From Cryptomeria japonica (Eukaryota > Streptophyta > Pinopsida > Cupressales > Cupressaceae), in NCBI RefSeq assembly GCF_030272615.1, contig NC_081414.1, positions 781,734,119-781,798,118 on the forward strand: a stretch of DNA of 64,000 bases. The letters are read 5' to 3'. Made by a program: the position numbers and the translations under genes. Below, in pieces: positions 1-12,600 of the stretch; the first letter of the stretch is position 1; the number at the start of each line of letters is the position of its first letter. The notes beneath the pieces were generated by a model. The model was not told the DNA's origin. It searched no databases and saw nothing but the letters and a program-made list of their open reading frames with translations.

Positions 1-2006
1 AAGATCCAAAACTACGTCAAGAGCACACATCCAATCGTGGAATAATCAAATTAAATCAAGAATTATGGTTTTCATTTGTTTATCACTTTGTTCTCCATTT
101 TAGTTTCACTATTCTAATCTTGAGGTGTATGATATATTGTGTTTGTTTGATTAATTATCTTTCTTTTTAGTACTTAGTATTTGCACATGCATTTTTCATT
201 GCACAATTAGGCTCGTCAACTACATTTGTTCTAGATAGATTGTAAATTGAATAGAGCAACTTTATATTATCTTATTCATCTTTCTTTGTGATTATTTCCC
301 CTAAATAAGAGGTATCTTTATTTTCTCATAGAGTTATATGAATCACTTTATTGTTACTTGCAAAATATATTTTCCCTTTTATTGATTTAACTATTCCATT
401 GGTACTACCTCAAAATTCATTCTTAATTCTATGTCTTGAACATTCACTTCTATGTTTATCCAAGTTCCCATGGTTTGCATGATCCATAAGCTAAACTAAT
501 TTTATCAGTGGGTAATGATTAATTTGGGTCTTAATTTCTCCAATTTTTTATATGGTATCATGTTGATATATGCTACCGATTATATCATTATTTGTCTAAA
601 ATTTTGATGAATGATGTGTGCTCTTCTGAATAATGACTTACTTTTTCAATCCCAAATTATTTCTGTTCTTCAAATTTATGGTTTGGTATTTTTTTGTTTA
701 TTCCAATTTTTCCAAATACTTCCTCTTTTGAAACATAACTTGTTTATTTATTGTGCTATCAAGAAATTATTCTTTTTGTGTTTTCAACAATCCTATTATT
801 TTGTTTTTTATCAAGCCAAAACTATTCTAACTCTTCATTTTCATCCTTTTCAATCTCTATGATGGTTTTATTCTTACTTCTATTTGTCCCTTGATGACTA
901 ATTACTTATAGAGTTATTTTTCTTTATTTTTGTAGCTTTATTTAATTATTATTTAATTTTTTTTCCTTATAATCTTTTATATTAAATGCCCAACCCTACT
1001 TTTGACATATTATCTCCTTGTCATGTATTTATCAACTTTTTTTGTTTTTTTAAAATGCACAGATTGAATATAGTATTAATATTTTAAATATTTACAAAAT
1101 ATAGTAAACAAGGGGCAGGCAAAGCATAAAACTAGAGGCATATTTGTAGAAGTATTTCAAGTGCTAGGGTTGTTCTCCCATGTTTACTCAACTACCATGT
1201 TGGGATTTGCATAATTTTTGTTGGCTTGCACTTCAACCTTTGCATCATTTGGTGTTCGTACAATAATTAAAGAGTGGAGTTGCGGGTCTAAATGAGCAAG
1301 TATCAGCTTTGAATTCTTACATGGCTTGTGCACTTTAAGAGAGTGTAGTTGATCATAATAAAATTTGAAATAGTTGAAACATATTTTCATATTTTTTTTA
1401 GGCTTTTTTGTATGTTAGTAAATGGCATTTTTCAAGGCCTTAAGGGAATTTTTAGCCCTTTAAAGTGGTTCTCTTTCAAATCTTTGCCTACAAGTTTTGG
1501 AGACCTTTCCAATGAGTTAAATGGCTCATAATTTCAAGTCCTGTGCAAAAAGTTATGCCTAGTTAAAGTTAGGAAAAAATTTATATAGATTTTTGAAAAA
1601 TTACATAGTTTTAGATTTTATTATGTAAATAAACCTGATATGACTATTGGTTTTTAGATTCTCAAGGAGTTGTTGGTGACCCTTGGAATCCCTTGGACTA
1701 CTATATGTTGGATTTACGAATTGAATACAATACTTTTTAGCTTGGTTCAATTCTATGCTTTCCTGTTCTTGTAAATATAATTTACAATACCGCAGGTTCT
1801 CACTCAGGTGTTGTCATCCAAATCCATAATTCGGATCAATAGTTTATAAAACACATCAAAGAAATGGTTTTCCACGTGTTGGGTAAGCGGGTTATCGAAC
1901 AATGCCATTTGATGATTAAAAAATCTCCAGTTATTAGCATCTAGCCATTTCTTAATTGCATCATACATCTTGACAAATGGAGGCTTTTTCCTTTGGTATT
2001 TTCAAG
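1..2006. other. AT-rich intergenic DNA
   Basis: No gene or element could be recognised. The stretch is strongly T-rich on the plus strand over about the first kilobase. The open frames present are short, have low-complexity Phe/Leu/Ile composition and show no domain motif, so they look like chance frames. Confidence 0.6.
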
Positions 2007-2200
2007 GGAATAGACCCCTAAGCCATGCTTTAACCTCGTGTAGATCATAGTTTTGGATTTCATTATCTAAAATTTCTTCACTGTAACACTGAAGTTTAAC
2101 AGATTATATTCCCTAACCCATGCTTTACCCTCATGCAGATCACAATTTTGGATTTCGTTATCTAAAATTTCTCCATTGTAACACTCAAGTTTAACAAATT
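2007..2200. repeat. Two-copy tandem repeat, 95-bp period
   Basis: The block beginning CCATGCTTTAACC at 2023 is repeated from 2118 with the same order of words, including TTTTGGATTTC and TATCTAAAATTTCT. By eye about 11 of 84 positions differ. I saw no protein or element match, so this is called only as a local tandem duplication. Confidence 0.7.
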
Positions 2201-2975
2201 AAAAGGTGATTTGTTCTAGGTGTACATAGTTTTGTAGAAGATCAAATAGCTGGATAGGAAAATAGACACCACTTGAGATAGAAAGAGACATGGGCATCTA
2301 GTAGCTCCTCTGCTATATCACCCTGAGAGCCCTTTCCACCCTACCCTAGTCCTAGATGAAGATTTTTTTGCATATGGACTGTTGTAAGAAAACCAAAGAC
2401 TAAAAATTCCCACTTCCTAATGGAGATTTAGATCCTATAATTCTAAGGGTGATATACCATTTGAACCATATAGCCTTATGGATTCTAGAACTATATTTTT
2501 TCTATGAAAAAAAGAAAAGTGGGGAAGGGGAAGGGGAAGAATAACTAGCATTAAATAGAGAAAAAAATCCTAAAGACCTAGTGGAGAGATTTCAAGAATC
2601 CCACATTTGAGTAGTTTGCACATGCTTACATGCAAGAGATATAATAGGCATTTATGAATGTAGGTACTTGCATAAAAACCAAACACATACAATTGACACT
2701 GAAAAACAATGTTGCACAAGTATTATTTCTCTAACAGGGCTATTAGTGATGTCAACTTGTATGGAGATTGTCCTAAGCACTGATGATTTGGCATGAAAGA
2801 AAGAGATTGATTTATGCACCAATGCCATGTCTTTCAAGAAACCATTACATGGACCCATAGATCAACAAATAATATGGAACCTATAGAGGGAAAAATGTTT
2901 ACTTCAAGAACCAACCATTGTTTGTTTAAAATTTAAACCTGGGATTTTTTTTGGATCGCAATTAGAAGGGGATAT
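2201..2975. other. Unassigned AT-rich DNA
   Basis: Nothing recognised. A short purine run of GGGGAAG units lies near 2521-2540. Confidence 0.5.
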
Positions 2976-3520
2976 TTTTTGTTGGTCTCACTAAAAACTT
3001 GGTCTTCTTTCTCCAATTGACATTTGACATTTGCTAGGAAATAAACCATCTAATTGGCATCTCTATAACAATGGAGGATGGAGTAATATTAAAACAAAGA
3101 TGATTTTTCAAGATTTGTGCAAAAATAATTTTAATTTAATACATTGGACATTCTATCTTCTTTAGTGCTAAAATGATATTTAATGAGTCTCCTTTGATGA
3201 TCAATTTTTTTATCTTCATAGAGGACGCCAACTTGATTCCTACTACTCACACCATTGCTTTTACAATGTTATTTGTCCTAATTGGGATACTTGTGACTAC
3301 TTTTAAAATAACATAACCTATATGGTTTCTCTAAACACACCCAATACCAAAGATGCCCACATTTCCTTTAGATGCTCCATTGAAGTTAATCTTAATAGAA
3401 TCTAGAGTTACAAGAATCCATTTGACATCCTTTCTGTCAATTTTCCATGGCATATTTACCATTAAACTACTTTTGAAAGGTAGAGTAATTGATTCTTGAT
3501 ATTTAAGGTCCAATTATCAC
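2976..3520 (-). pseudogene. Decayed LINE RNase H domain (non-LTR retrotransposon ORF2 C-terminus)
   Basis: Reading the minus strand from about 3520 downward gives WILVTLDSIKINFNGASKGN and then GIGCV-x-RNHIGYVILKVV. After these come TNNIVKAM, GIKLASS, and LIIKGDSLNIILALKK. This is the order seen in the RVT_3-type RNase H that ends plant LINE ORF2 proteins (W-x-K-x-NxDGAS, GxGxVxRN, NNxAEA, GDS). Several stops and a frameshift occur; in a shifted frame HCYRDAN, a form of the family's H-YREAN motif, follows near 3040. Of the catalytic acidic residues, Asp of DGAS has become Asn and Glu of NxAEA has become Lys, while Asp of GDS remains. The fragment is inactive. Family membership is inferred from motif order only. 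The upstream reverse transcriptase is not recognisable above 3520. Confidence 0.72.
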
Positions 3521-5090
3521 CATAAATCCATAGTTCATGTCCAAGATTACTCTATTGTACCCAAGCCATCATATTAGTATTTGTCACATCATAGTATTGC
3601 ATTGGAGATCATTGAGCTTCAACCCTGGGTATTATATTAATCTTTTGATTATGTATAGAATTTATTGTACTTCATGCATCTTCCTATAAAAATGGAAAGT
3701 CATCTTGCACACAATGGTATTTTTGTTTCTTTCCTTAGAGTATGAAAAGTGAACCATTAGAAAAAATAATCAAATCCTTTGAGGACTCAAATTTATACCC
3801 AACACTCAGATAAGCCTTTACATTACAACAACCTTTAGGTTTACCTTCTAACTTACCAAATGTTTGTTTTAACCATGTACAAAAAAGATCCAAGTTTTTG
3901 AGACTTAAAAAATTAGAAGTACAAACCATAGAGGTTTCTTGGATAACCTAGAAATCTCTCTATCCAAGGTAAGTGCATGGGGCATGGGAAACAACACGGT
4001 GCACTAACATCTTGTACAAATAGAAAACTAGGATTGCCACAAAGAAACATAAAATAGCCTATATAACATTTTAAATATCAAATATTATAAAATATGGTTA
4101 CATGTTATACTAAGTGACTAAAATAATAGTAGTGAATAAAAATAAATAATTAAAATGACAAACAAAGATTTAGATATCACTATAAATATAGAGAAAATTC
4201 ACAGGCTTCTTCCAAGTAGCTCCTTTAACTACACCTACATACAAAAGACCAAAGAAATATGTTGGGTATCTATATAAGGGTTTTCTTAAGTCAAAACCCC
4301 ACTTCAGTATTTCCACCTCCACAAAAAAACAAGACAAAGAAAATTATTATAAACATATGAAAAAATAAATAGAATAGTAAGACAATATACTCAAGTATTT
4401 CAAATAATTATCACTCCTCAAGCAATGAAGTTAGGTAGCCTATAAGTGCAATGGAGAAGTGGCAATGGAGTCCACATGATGATAGTGATATCTTCGTATG
4501 GCGACAAAAAATGTAGTAAGATACCATTATAGCAATGAATATGGTGGAAGAATATAATGTATATGACCATGTGAGAGTGCTTGTGTGAGAGTGACAATGT
4601 TCTGAATGAAAGAGTTCCATAATAGAGGTGTAGAATGTAAGAAAATACTAAATGAATTCAAAAAGATGATTTGTAGCTAAAGTGGAGATGTTCTAGCAAA
4701 GGAAAATGACTCCAAAGGTTGACATAGATCGATAGAGGTATTAAACTATCATAACATATGGAGTGTAATATCCCAACAACTAGCATAGTCATGAACTTTT
4801 ATTGGGTGCTAGCACATTGCATGGGCATCTACACAGTGCACATACACCTGAATAAAAAGTAAACCTAATAGTTAAGATATCACACATGTGGGGTGGTAAC
4901 GTATGTTTTGGACCAAGATTAAGATTAGAGATCATAAGTGTCTTAATTACAACTTAAGGGGAAACTGTATGTGATGTGAAATTGCATAGGATGTAATTTA
5001 TGACTTTACACTTTCCAATGGAAGAAATGTTGTTCAATGTTTGTGGACCATCTGTAACATCTTGTGTTAAGCATCTACCAATATTATAAG
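3521..5090. other. Unassigned AT-rich DNA
   Basis: Upstream sequence of the LINE ORF2 fragment on the minus strand would be expected at about 3.5-4 kb, but I could not recognise reverse transcriptase motifs. The rest shows no gene, RNA or element that I can support. Confidence 0.5.
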
Positions 5091-5850
5091 AATCATTTTG
5101 ATGGGAAGTTTCATAGTTTCTCTTATCTTATCAATTTTTGGAGGAAGAATTTTCTCACATAGAGTTCATTACTTCATAGGTTTTTAGGGGGTAACATGAC
5201 CTTCTCTTCATTCTCTCTTATTGGGCGGCATATTATCTTACATTGTGAAAGTATTAGTCCATTGTGGCTCATCATGAGTCCTTCCATCAATGAATTCTCT
5301 TCTTTATACTTGTACATTTAATTTCATGCATCATTTCTCTTTTGGAGGAGTTTTGTTTTTCCTAGGTTTTGTGCTTTATCTCCACTTTATGAATTTTTTT
5401 ATGCGAGTATCAAACAAGGCCTACTAGGAGGACTCATCGTCTTGCATTATTACTCCCTAAGTTGCACTTAAGGAGGTGTTAGTGTAAATAGAGTCTAATG
5501 CATGTAGTTAGCTAATCACCTTACTAAGATTGACTTATTCACACCTAGATTAAGTATACTTAGGCTATTTAATATTTTTGTCTCACTTTATAGCATTGAG
5601 ACATGTGTCCTCATCACTTGAGACACCTCTTCTATACATCTCAAATAATTTCTCACATACTTGTCAAGTGAGCTCACAAATATACTTTCTTTGGATGGTT
5701 AGACATAGCTTCAGTCCTACCTCATCTACCTTTCCTATATATGCAAGACATCTATTTATTCTTCATATATTTTTCATCCATATTATAGATTATCCTTTGT
5801 GTTTATCATTTCACTAGTGCAAGATCATTTTGATTCTTTTAGATTCCCGA
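5091..5850 (+). repeat. LTR-like remnant with polypurine-like tract
   Basis: GCACTTAAGGAGG (5464-5476) sits directly before TGTTAGTGTAAATAG at 5477. That is the layout of a polypurine tract followed by the TG start of a 3' LTR. It resembles the better preserved junction GCACTTAAGGGGGGG/TGATGGTGTAAATAA at 45109, including a preceding stretch built of TCTCTCTTTTGG-type words. A TATA-like CCTATATATGC lies at about 5733-5743. No partner LTR, end or target duplication was found, so the call is tentative and the limits are approximate. Confidence 0.4.
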
Positions 5851-6360
5851 CTTACTCCAACATAAAATGCTATGACCATGTAGTTGGACAAAAATGCTTC
5901 ATAATAAAGAATTGGATTGTGTATTCTCCATAGATAAGTTTGGAATATAATATTGCAATTTTGTAATAAAAGAGGACTAGATTTTTGTTCCCTTTTTTTG
6001 TCATGCAATGAGTATTCCTTTATACATATTTTTTTTTTAACGAATGACAATCAACAAAACTACATGTTCAAAAATATTTTATAAATATAATTAGTTACAA
6101 CATAATATTAACTTGAGCATCTTTAAGGTTACTCTAATACAAGTATTATTTAATCATACATTGAATTTAGGAACATTTACTTAGATCTGAATAGAAAAAT
6201 ATATGGAAGATGACATTTGGATACATAAGTTTAAATTATTCCAGAAGCAATGAATATCAACATTTGCATCTCTCATAACAGTGCATTCATCATAGAGTAA
6301 ATAACCATAGGCAGACGAGAATTTTTGTTTAATAATCTTCTAAAGTTTAGTTCTTACTAA
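5851..6360. other. Unassigned AT-rich DNA
   Basis: Nothing recognised. Base composition changes at about 6360, where the GC-richer upstream region of the receptor kinase begins. Confidence 0.5.
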
Positions 6361-6693
6361 TTGTAAACGAACAATTCGCCAAAAATGTCGGATGGAGGGT
6401 GCCTAAGCAGCGCGTCCGTCTCTCGTCTGGCACAAAAGACTTCGCTTCCCAAATTCAAGTTTACAAAAGACTTGACTTCCAGTCATGGTGACTAATGAAA
6501 AAGAGCCTGCGAATAGCGAAATAATGGAGTCTGTCCAAGCTGTCAAATTGTCTCTTTCATTAGTCAAATTCCTTAGCGAAATAACGCGGGCTTGGCGGCA
6601 CTAACTTGGCCATCTCGTCCATTCTGTAGCATATTTATTTCTATTTAAATTCGAAACTATACCACAAACATAGAACGATCTACCCAAACTTCA
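6361..6693 (+). promoter_or_regulatory. Putative promoter and 5' leader of the receptor kinase gene
   Basis: This block is clearly less AT-rich than the DNA to its left and runs straight into the ATG at 6694. A TATA-like TATTTAAAT at 6642-6650 lies 43 bp before the ATG, which allows a very short leader. An imperfect direct repeat occurs: ACAAAAGACTT-x-x-CTTCC at about 6432 and again at about 6463. AGCGAAATAA also occurs twice (near 6517 and 6574). The promoter role is inferred from position and composition. Confidence 0.45.
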
Positions 6694-8908
6694 ATGACGA
6701 TGAAGTTTTTGGTCTTAGTAATTACTGTGAGTATTGCAGCGCATAATTCCAGTGCTGTAATTTTGGATCGTGAATATATGCTTCGATTGGGGGATTCGCT
6801 CACTGGAAATCAGACCCTAATTTCGAAGAATGACACGTTTACATTGGGATTTTTTAGTCCCGAAGGAACAAATAATTTGTATATTGGCATCTGGTATACC
6901 CGAATCTCTCAAAACGCCACAGTTTGGGTGGCTAACAGAGAAAATCCTGTCAGAATCATGCCCGGCGTTCTGAGATTTTCGGAAGATGGTCATCTCAGAT
7001 TGTTTGATGGAAAGGGCCAGTCGGTTTGGTCGACTGTTAATGGCCAGAAAGGATCACGAGCTATGATAACGGACACTGGTAATTTCATTATGCTGGACGC
7101 CTACAACAAGTCTGCGATTGTTTGGGAGAGTTTCGCGCATCCGACAGATACATGGTTGCGTGGCATGAAGATGTGGAAAGGCATGACGCTAACTTCCTGG
7201 AAGAGTTCTCGGATCCTGCAAGTGGGCTCTTCTCTATCCGAATGGACGTGTCTCCGGGAAAGACGGAGATGATGATGTTTTATAATAACACTGTTCCATA
7301 TTGGTCCAGTGGAGAATGCTCTGGGAATTATTGTACTAAGGTTCCCGAATTGCAAGCTCAGAAGAAAATTCAAGCGTCCTGTGTGAGGCTTTCTCCTTCA
7401 AGAATATACATTCATTTTGGTATTAATCCGATAGATCATACCCTCACGGGGCGGTCCGTGTTAGATGTGAACGGCGAATTACAAGTTTACTTCTGGATGG
7501 ATGATGGTAGATGGAGTCTGAGGTGGTCGACATACCGAGGTCAATGCAGTGACTACGAAATCTGCGGGGCGTATGGACTTTGCAATGTGAATGATGTGTG
7601 TAGTTGTGTCCAGGGCTTCACGCCCAACAAGGACTCTCAAGGTTGGTGGTCAAGTGGCTGCTCTCGGCGAAGACCCCTGCAGTGCTCTGCCACAGAGGGC
7701 ACAAACGACGAGTTCTTCGTAGCCAAGAACCAGTACTTGTCCGAAAAAGAAGCTGTCATAATCAACAACGAGCCGACACAGCTAGGCTGCCAGACTGCTT
7801 GTCTCAACAATTGCTCCTGCACAGCCTTTGGTCTCGCTATTTCTGATCAACCTATCTGTAGATTGTGGTTTGGCAATTTATTGGGAATGCGGGTTTCACC
7901 GGAGGGCCAGTCCGTCTTTATTAGGCTGGCTGCTTCTGAGTTGCGACACCCCACATCGGAGCGAAGGAACAAAACCTCAGGACTTACTATTTTACTTTCG
8001 GCCACCGCATCCTTTTTTGCTGTTTCAGCTCTCCTGTTAACAGCATTTATTCTGTGGAAACGTCGAAGACTGGTGAAGAAGAACGTGGAAGAGGAGGTGC
8101 CAATTTCGCTCAAAAAGTTCAGTTACAGAGAGTTGCGAATTGCAACGCAGAATTTCAAGCATAAATTGGGTCGCGGAGCATTCGGCTCTGTGTTCAAAGG
8201 AACTCTGCCAGACAACACGATTGTTGCGGTTAAAAGATTAGAGGGTTCCACGCAAGTAGAAAAACAATTCCGTGCGGAAATAATCACCACTGGCAGAATA
8301 CAGCATGTGAATTTGGTCAGGCTGTGGGGGTTCTGCGTAGAACATTCACGAAGGTTACTGGTATATGCCTACATGCCCAACGGCTCCCTAAACTCCTTCC
8401 TCTTCTCCAAGTCGGAAGACGTGGAGAAGGTGTTGGACTGGAAGACCCGGTTTCAGATCGCACTGGGCACTGCACGAGGATTAGTTTATCTCCATGAGGA
8501 ATGCAGGGATCGTATCATTCACTGCGATATTAAGCCAGAAAACGTTCTCCTGGACGGTGACTTTAGCCCAAAGCTGGCAGATTTTGGGCTAGCGAAGCTA
8601 GTAGGTAGAGATTTTAGCCGAGTACTGACGACCACACGAGGAACTCGTGGGTACGTGGCTCCCGAGTGGATCTCTGGCCTTCCTATCACTCCTAAAGCGG
8701 ACGTATACAGTTTTGGCATGACGCTGTTGGAAATTATATCAGGCCGAAGAAATCTGGATTTAACAGCTGAGGGTAGTAGGTTCTACTTTCCTACCTGGGC
8801 TTCATCTCAAATTCAGAGGGGAAACATATTGGGCGTTGTGGATGCAAGGATAGCAAGTGAGGTAATTATCGAAGAAGTGAGAAGAGCTGCTGTGGTTGCT
8901 GGGCTATG
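6694..8908 (+). pseudogene. G-type lectin S-receptor-like Ser/Thr kinase, 5' part, frameshifted and interrupted
   Basis: This is the body of an intronless plant membrane receptor kinase (lectin ectodomain outside, kinase inside). The first frame (6694-7211) starts with a hydrophobic signal peptide of about 21 residues and then a B-lectin domain with TLGFFSPEG, VWVANRENP and WESFAHPTDTWL. After the frameshift the second frame (7212-8908) gives DPASGLFSIRMD of the S-locus glycoprotein domain, a Cys-rich EGF/PAN-like region, and a transmembrane segment at about 7985-8050. The kinase follows with LGRGAFGSV (8166-8192), VAVKR, HCDIKPEN (8520-8543), DFGLAK (8580-8597) and APEWISG. One base is missing near 7208-7212, the only frame lesion I see. 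The reading continues at 14114 after a Copia element. Including that part, about 785 codons fit the family's usual length. It looks most like the At2g19130-type subfamily, but that is from memory of motifs. The native ligand is unknown. Confidence 0.93.
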
Positions 8909-9199
8909 TGTTGGAAGACATTAATTTCTCCCACCGAAGAGAAGCTTCTTCCAACTGAACTATTTAATATGGAACTTTCCTGCAGTAATGTTGTTGACTT
9001 TATTACCAACTTGCCACCGACTCTTCACCGCCCATTGATTTTCACGTTGTTTACTGTTTTCTCATTCTAGATAATTCGAAAGACCTCTATTTAAGAGGCT
9101 CATGTAAATTGTTTCTAAAAAGGGCAATGAATTGTAATGTTCTGTGTGCTGTAGAAAATCTCTTGGTTTCTGTTTTTCTTCTGTCTCTGCCCACCTTCA
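8909..9199 (+). repeat. Copia-1 5' LTR
   Basis: The LTR is 291 bp, TG...CA. TATTTAAG (9089-9096 region) is a good TATA box and sits inside the palindrome CCTCT-ATTTA-AGAGG (9084-9098). Because it begins inside the kinase reading frame, the kinase frame runs eight nucleotides past codon TGT as GTT GGA AGA CAT and stops at TAA (8922-8924). Confidence 0.97.
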
Positions 9200-9201
9200 T
9201 G

Positions 9202-9213
9202 TGGTATCAGAGC
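9202..9213 (+). promoter_or_regulatory. Copia-1 primer-binding site
   Basis: TGGTATCAGAGC, 2 bp after the LTR, is the standard plant Copia site complementary to the 3' end of initiator Met-tRNA. It primes minus-strand DNA synthesis. Confidence 0.95.
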
Positions 9214-9685
9214 TCAGGTTAATAAAAATTGGTAGATTGTTGTGTTTATGCAGATTGAGTTGTCATCGAATTAGTCAGAGAGGAGAAGGCCATCGTAGAA
9301 GCTGCAGTGAAAGCAAGTGTTTGCAGCCATAAGAAGATCTCAGTCAAGCTGTGTCAAGGAGACTATTGAGCACAGTTTTTATTTTAACGGCAAAGCCAGA
9401 TTGCAGGAGATTATTGTTGAGGGCACGCAGGCCATATTTTACTTGATTGAATTCGCAAAGTATTAAGGTGTCACTATTCCAGATTCATCCACTGTGGCTT
9501 TTAGACATTGTATTGGTATGTTCCTATTCATGGCATTAAATAGGGTTTGTGGCATTATATTGAGACTGTGGCCCTAGGTGTTTCAAAAGGAGTTTGTTTT
9601 GATGATGTTTGGATTATAAGGAATTGGTTGATTAAGGCATTAAGTATACTGTTAGAGTTTGGAGTAATTTTTTTTTGGTCAAAAT
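9214..9685 (+). other. Copia-1 untranslated leader
   Basis: This is the 472 bp between primer-binding site and the gag ATG. No conserved protein is seen. A packaging signal is expected here in LTR elements but cannot be pointed to. Confidence 0.7.
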
Positions 9686-12600
9686 ATGGCATCTGGTAAC
9701 TTTCAACCTTTAATTCCAATATTTTCTGGTAAAAATTATGATAATTGGGCTTTTAGAATGAAGTTGACATTCAATTCATGTGAGTTATCAGATATAGTTA
9801 TAAATGGTTATATTGAACCACAAAATGAGTCTACCTTGAGTCTAGATGATAAGAAAAAGCTTGAAGAAAATAGGCAAAAGGATAGAAGGGCTTTGCAGAT
9901 AATCAGGCAAGCATTGGATGATTCGGTTGTCGGAAGGATTAAACAAGCCACTACAGCCAAGCAAGCATGGGACATCCTAGAGACGACATATCAAGGTACT
10001 AGTAAGGTAAAAATTGCCAAACTACAAGCACTTAGAAGAGAATTTGAAAATTTGCAAATGAAGGATTCTGAATCAGTAGATCAATTTACATATCGTGTTA
10101 CAAATTTGATTAATCAAATAAGGCAGAATGGTGATGACTTAATAGATCAAAAGGTTGTAGAAAAGGTTTTAAGAAGTTTGCCTAAAAAATTTGATGCAAT
10201 TGTTGTGGTAATTGAAGAATCTAAAGATTTGACTACATATTCTATAGATGAGTTGGTTGGTTCTTTAAAAAAATTTGAAGACAGGTGGAATAGGAATGAC
10301 AATAGCTCATTAGAGAATGCATTCAAAACACAAATGACATTTGGCAGAGGCAGAGGAAGAGGAAATCCAGGATTCAGAGGAAGAGGAAGAGGAAGATATA
10401 GTTACCAAAGAGAAGAAAGAAAGAGTCCAGATCCAGGAGGAAGGAGAAATCAAAATTTCATTCCAAGGGGCCGCAATAACAATCAGGCATCACAAAGGTA
10501 TGACAAAACAAATGTTCAATGTTTTTATTGTAAGAAGTATGGTCACTTGGCAAATGAATGTCGAAAGAAACAAGCAGATATGGGAAAGCAAAATGCAAAT
10601 TTTTCTGAGAGTAGTTCTGAGACATTGTTTATTACATGTCATGTAGCTCAAGAAAATTCAAGTAATATTTGGTTTCTAGATAGTGGGTGTAGTAATCATA
10701 TGACTGGAAATAAAGATTTGTTTGAGAATTTGGATACTTCAGTTAAATCAGAAATTAAATTGGGCAATGATAACATTGTTGAAGTCATGGGAAAAGGTGC
10801 AATTAAGGTGATAACAAAGCTTGGTAAGAAAACTATTCCTGATGTTTATTTTGTACCTGGTTTGAAGCATAATCTCATAAGTGTGGGACAACTTATTCAA
10901 AAAGGTTATAGAGTTGCTTTTGAAAATAATGTTTGCACTATATTTGATATTTCTCCTAGTAACATGGTGATTGCAAAGGTTGAAATGACAAACAACAAAA
11001 TGTTCCCACTTCGCATGAAGAGTGAAATGATGGAGGAGATGGGAGTAAGTTTCAAGGCATCAAATCAAGATCAAGCATGGAAATGGCATTTGAGGTGTGG
11101 TCATCTAAATTTCAAAGGATTATGTTTGTTGCAAAGAAAGGATATGGTAAGAGGTTTACCCCCTATTGAAGCACCATTGAGTTCATGTGAAAGTTGTATT
11201 TTGGCTAAGCAACATAGGCAAAAGTTTTCAAAAGAAATGACTTACAGAGCTTGGGCACCTTTAGAAATTGTGCATACAGATTTATGTGGTCCAATGAAAA
11301 CACCATCATTAGGGGGGAGCATTTATTTTCTAACATTCATTGATGATTTTAGTAGAAAAACATGGGTTTATTTTCTCAAATATAAATCTGAGACATTTGG
11401 CAAATTCAAGGAGTTCAAGGCATTGGTTGAAAAACAGAGTGGTTTATCCATCAAGGTATTGAGATCAGATAGAGGAGGAGAATACAAGTCAAATGAATTT
11501 TTTGATTATTGCAGGTATCATGGAATAAAGAAGCAATTCACTACAAGTTACACACCTCAGCAGAATGGTGTCGCAGAAAGGAAGAATCGAACAATAATAG
11601 AGATGGCAAGGAGCATGTTAAAAGGTAAGAATCTACCTAATGAGTATTGGGCTGAAGTAGTTGCTTGTGCGGTTTATATTTTGAACAGAAGTCAAACAAA
11701 GATTGTGACAGACATGATTCCACAACAGGCATGGAGTGGTAAGCATCATAGTGTTTCTCATTTTAGAGTATTTGGTTGTATTGCATATGCACATGTGCCT
11801 AAGGAAACAAGAAGTAAGTTGGATGATAAGAGTGAAAAATGCATTTTTATTGGTTATGATGAATATTCTAAGGCATATAAGTTGTTTAATCCTATAACCA
11901 AAAAGGTCATTGTAAGTAGAGATGTTGTGTTCAAAGAAGAAGAATCTTGGAATGGAAGTATAGACAATACAATTACAGGTGCTACGACAATGCCATACAA
12001 TGAACAAGAAGGAAAAGATCAAGAAGACCAAGAAGATCAATCAAATGAACAAGGAGGAACTCCATCAAGAAATACACAAGGAGATAACTCACAAAGGCAA
12101 GTTGAGCAAGGAGATTCATCAAGTCCACAAGTAAGTAATGACTCAAATCCTACACTTGCATCATTGAGACCAAGGCTTAGAAGTAAGAAGACTAAAAGTT
12201 TGCAAGAAATTTATGATCAAGGAGATAAGATAGATTTGCAATCAAACTTTGCTTTATTTGCTCAAGATCCTATATATTTTGAAGATGCAATTAAGGATGA
12301 ACATTGGATTAATGCAATGAATGATGAAATGGAATCTATTGAGAAAAATAATACATGGAAATTAGTTGATTTGCCTAAAGACAAAGAATGCATAGGTGTG
12401 AAATGGGTTTATAAAACTAAGTATAAAGCAAATGGAGAAATTGACAAATATAAGGCAAGATTGGTAGCTAAGGGGTTTGCACAAGAATATGGGGTTGATT
12501 ATAATGAAACATTTGCACCTGTAGCAAGACTTGATACTGTTAGAATGGTACTAGCTATTGCAGCTCAAAACAATTGGTAGGTTTATCAAATGGATGTTAA

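Noticed and set aside
2521-2540. GGGGAAG purine run as a polypurine tract
   Set aside because: No TG-starting LTR follows and no repeat partner was seen.
7122-7211. Possible second start codon making a separate 600-codon kinase protein
   Set aside because: The ATG near 7122 arises only because the second frame is open upstream of the frameshift. The true reading before 7212 is in the other frame, with lectin-domain motifs.
11633-12040. 135-codon minus-strand open frame
   Set aside because: It is the antisense shadow of Copia-1 integrase and linker coding sequence.
12578-12580. Programmed stop readthrough in Copia-1
   Set aside because: The stop is inside the reverse transcriptase fold, not between gag and pol. 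A simple nonsense mutation explains it better.
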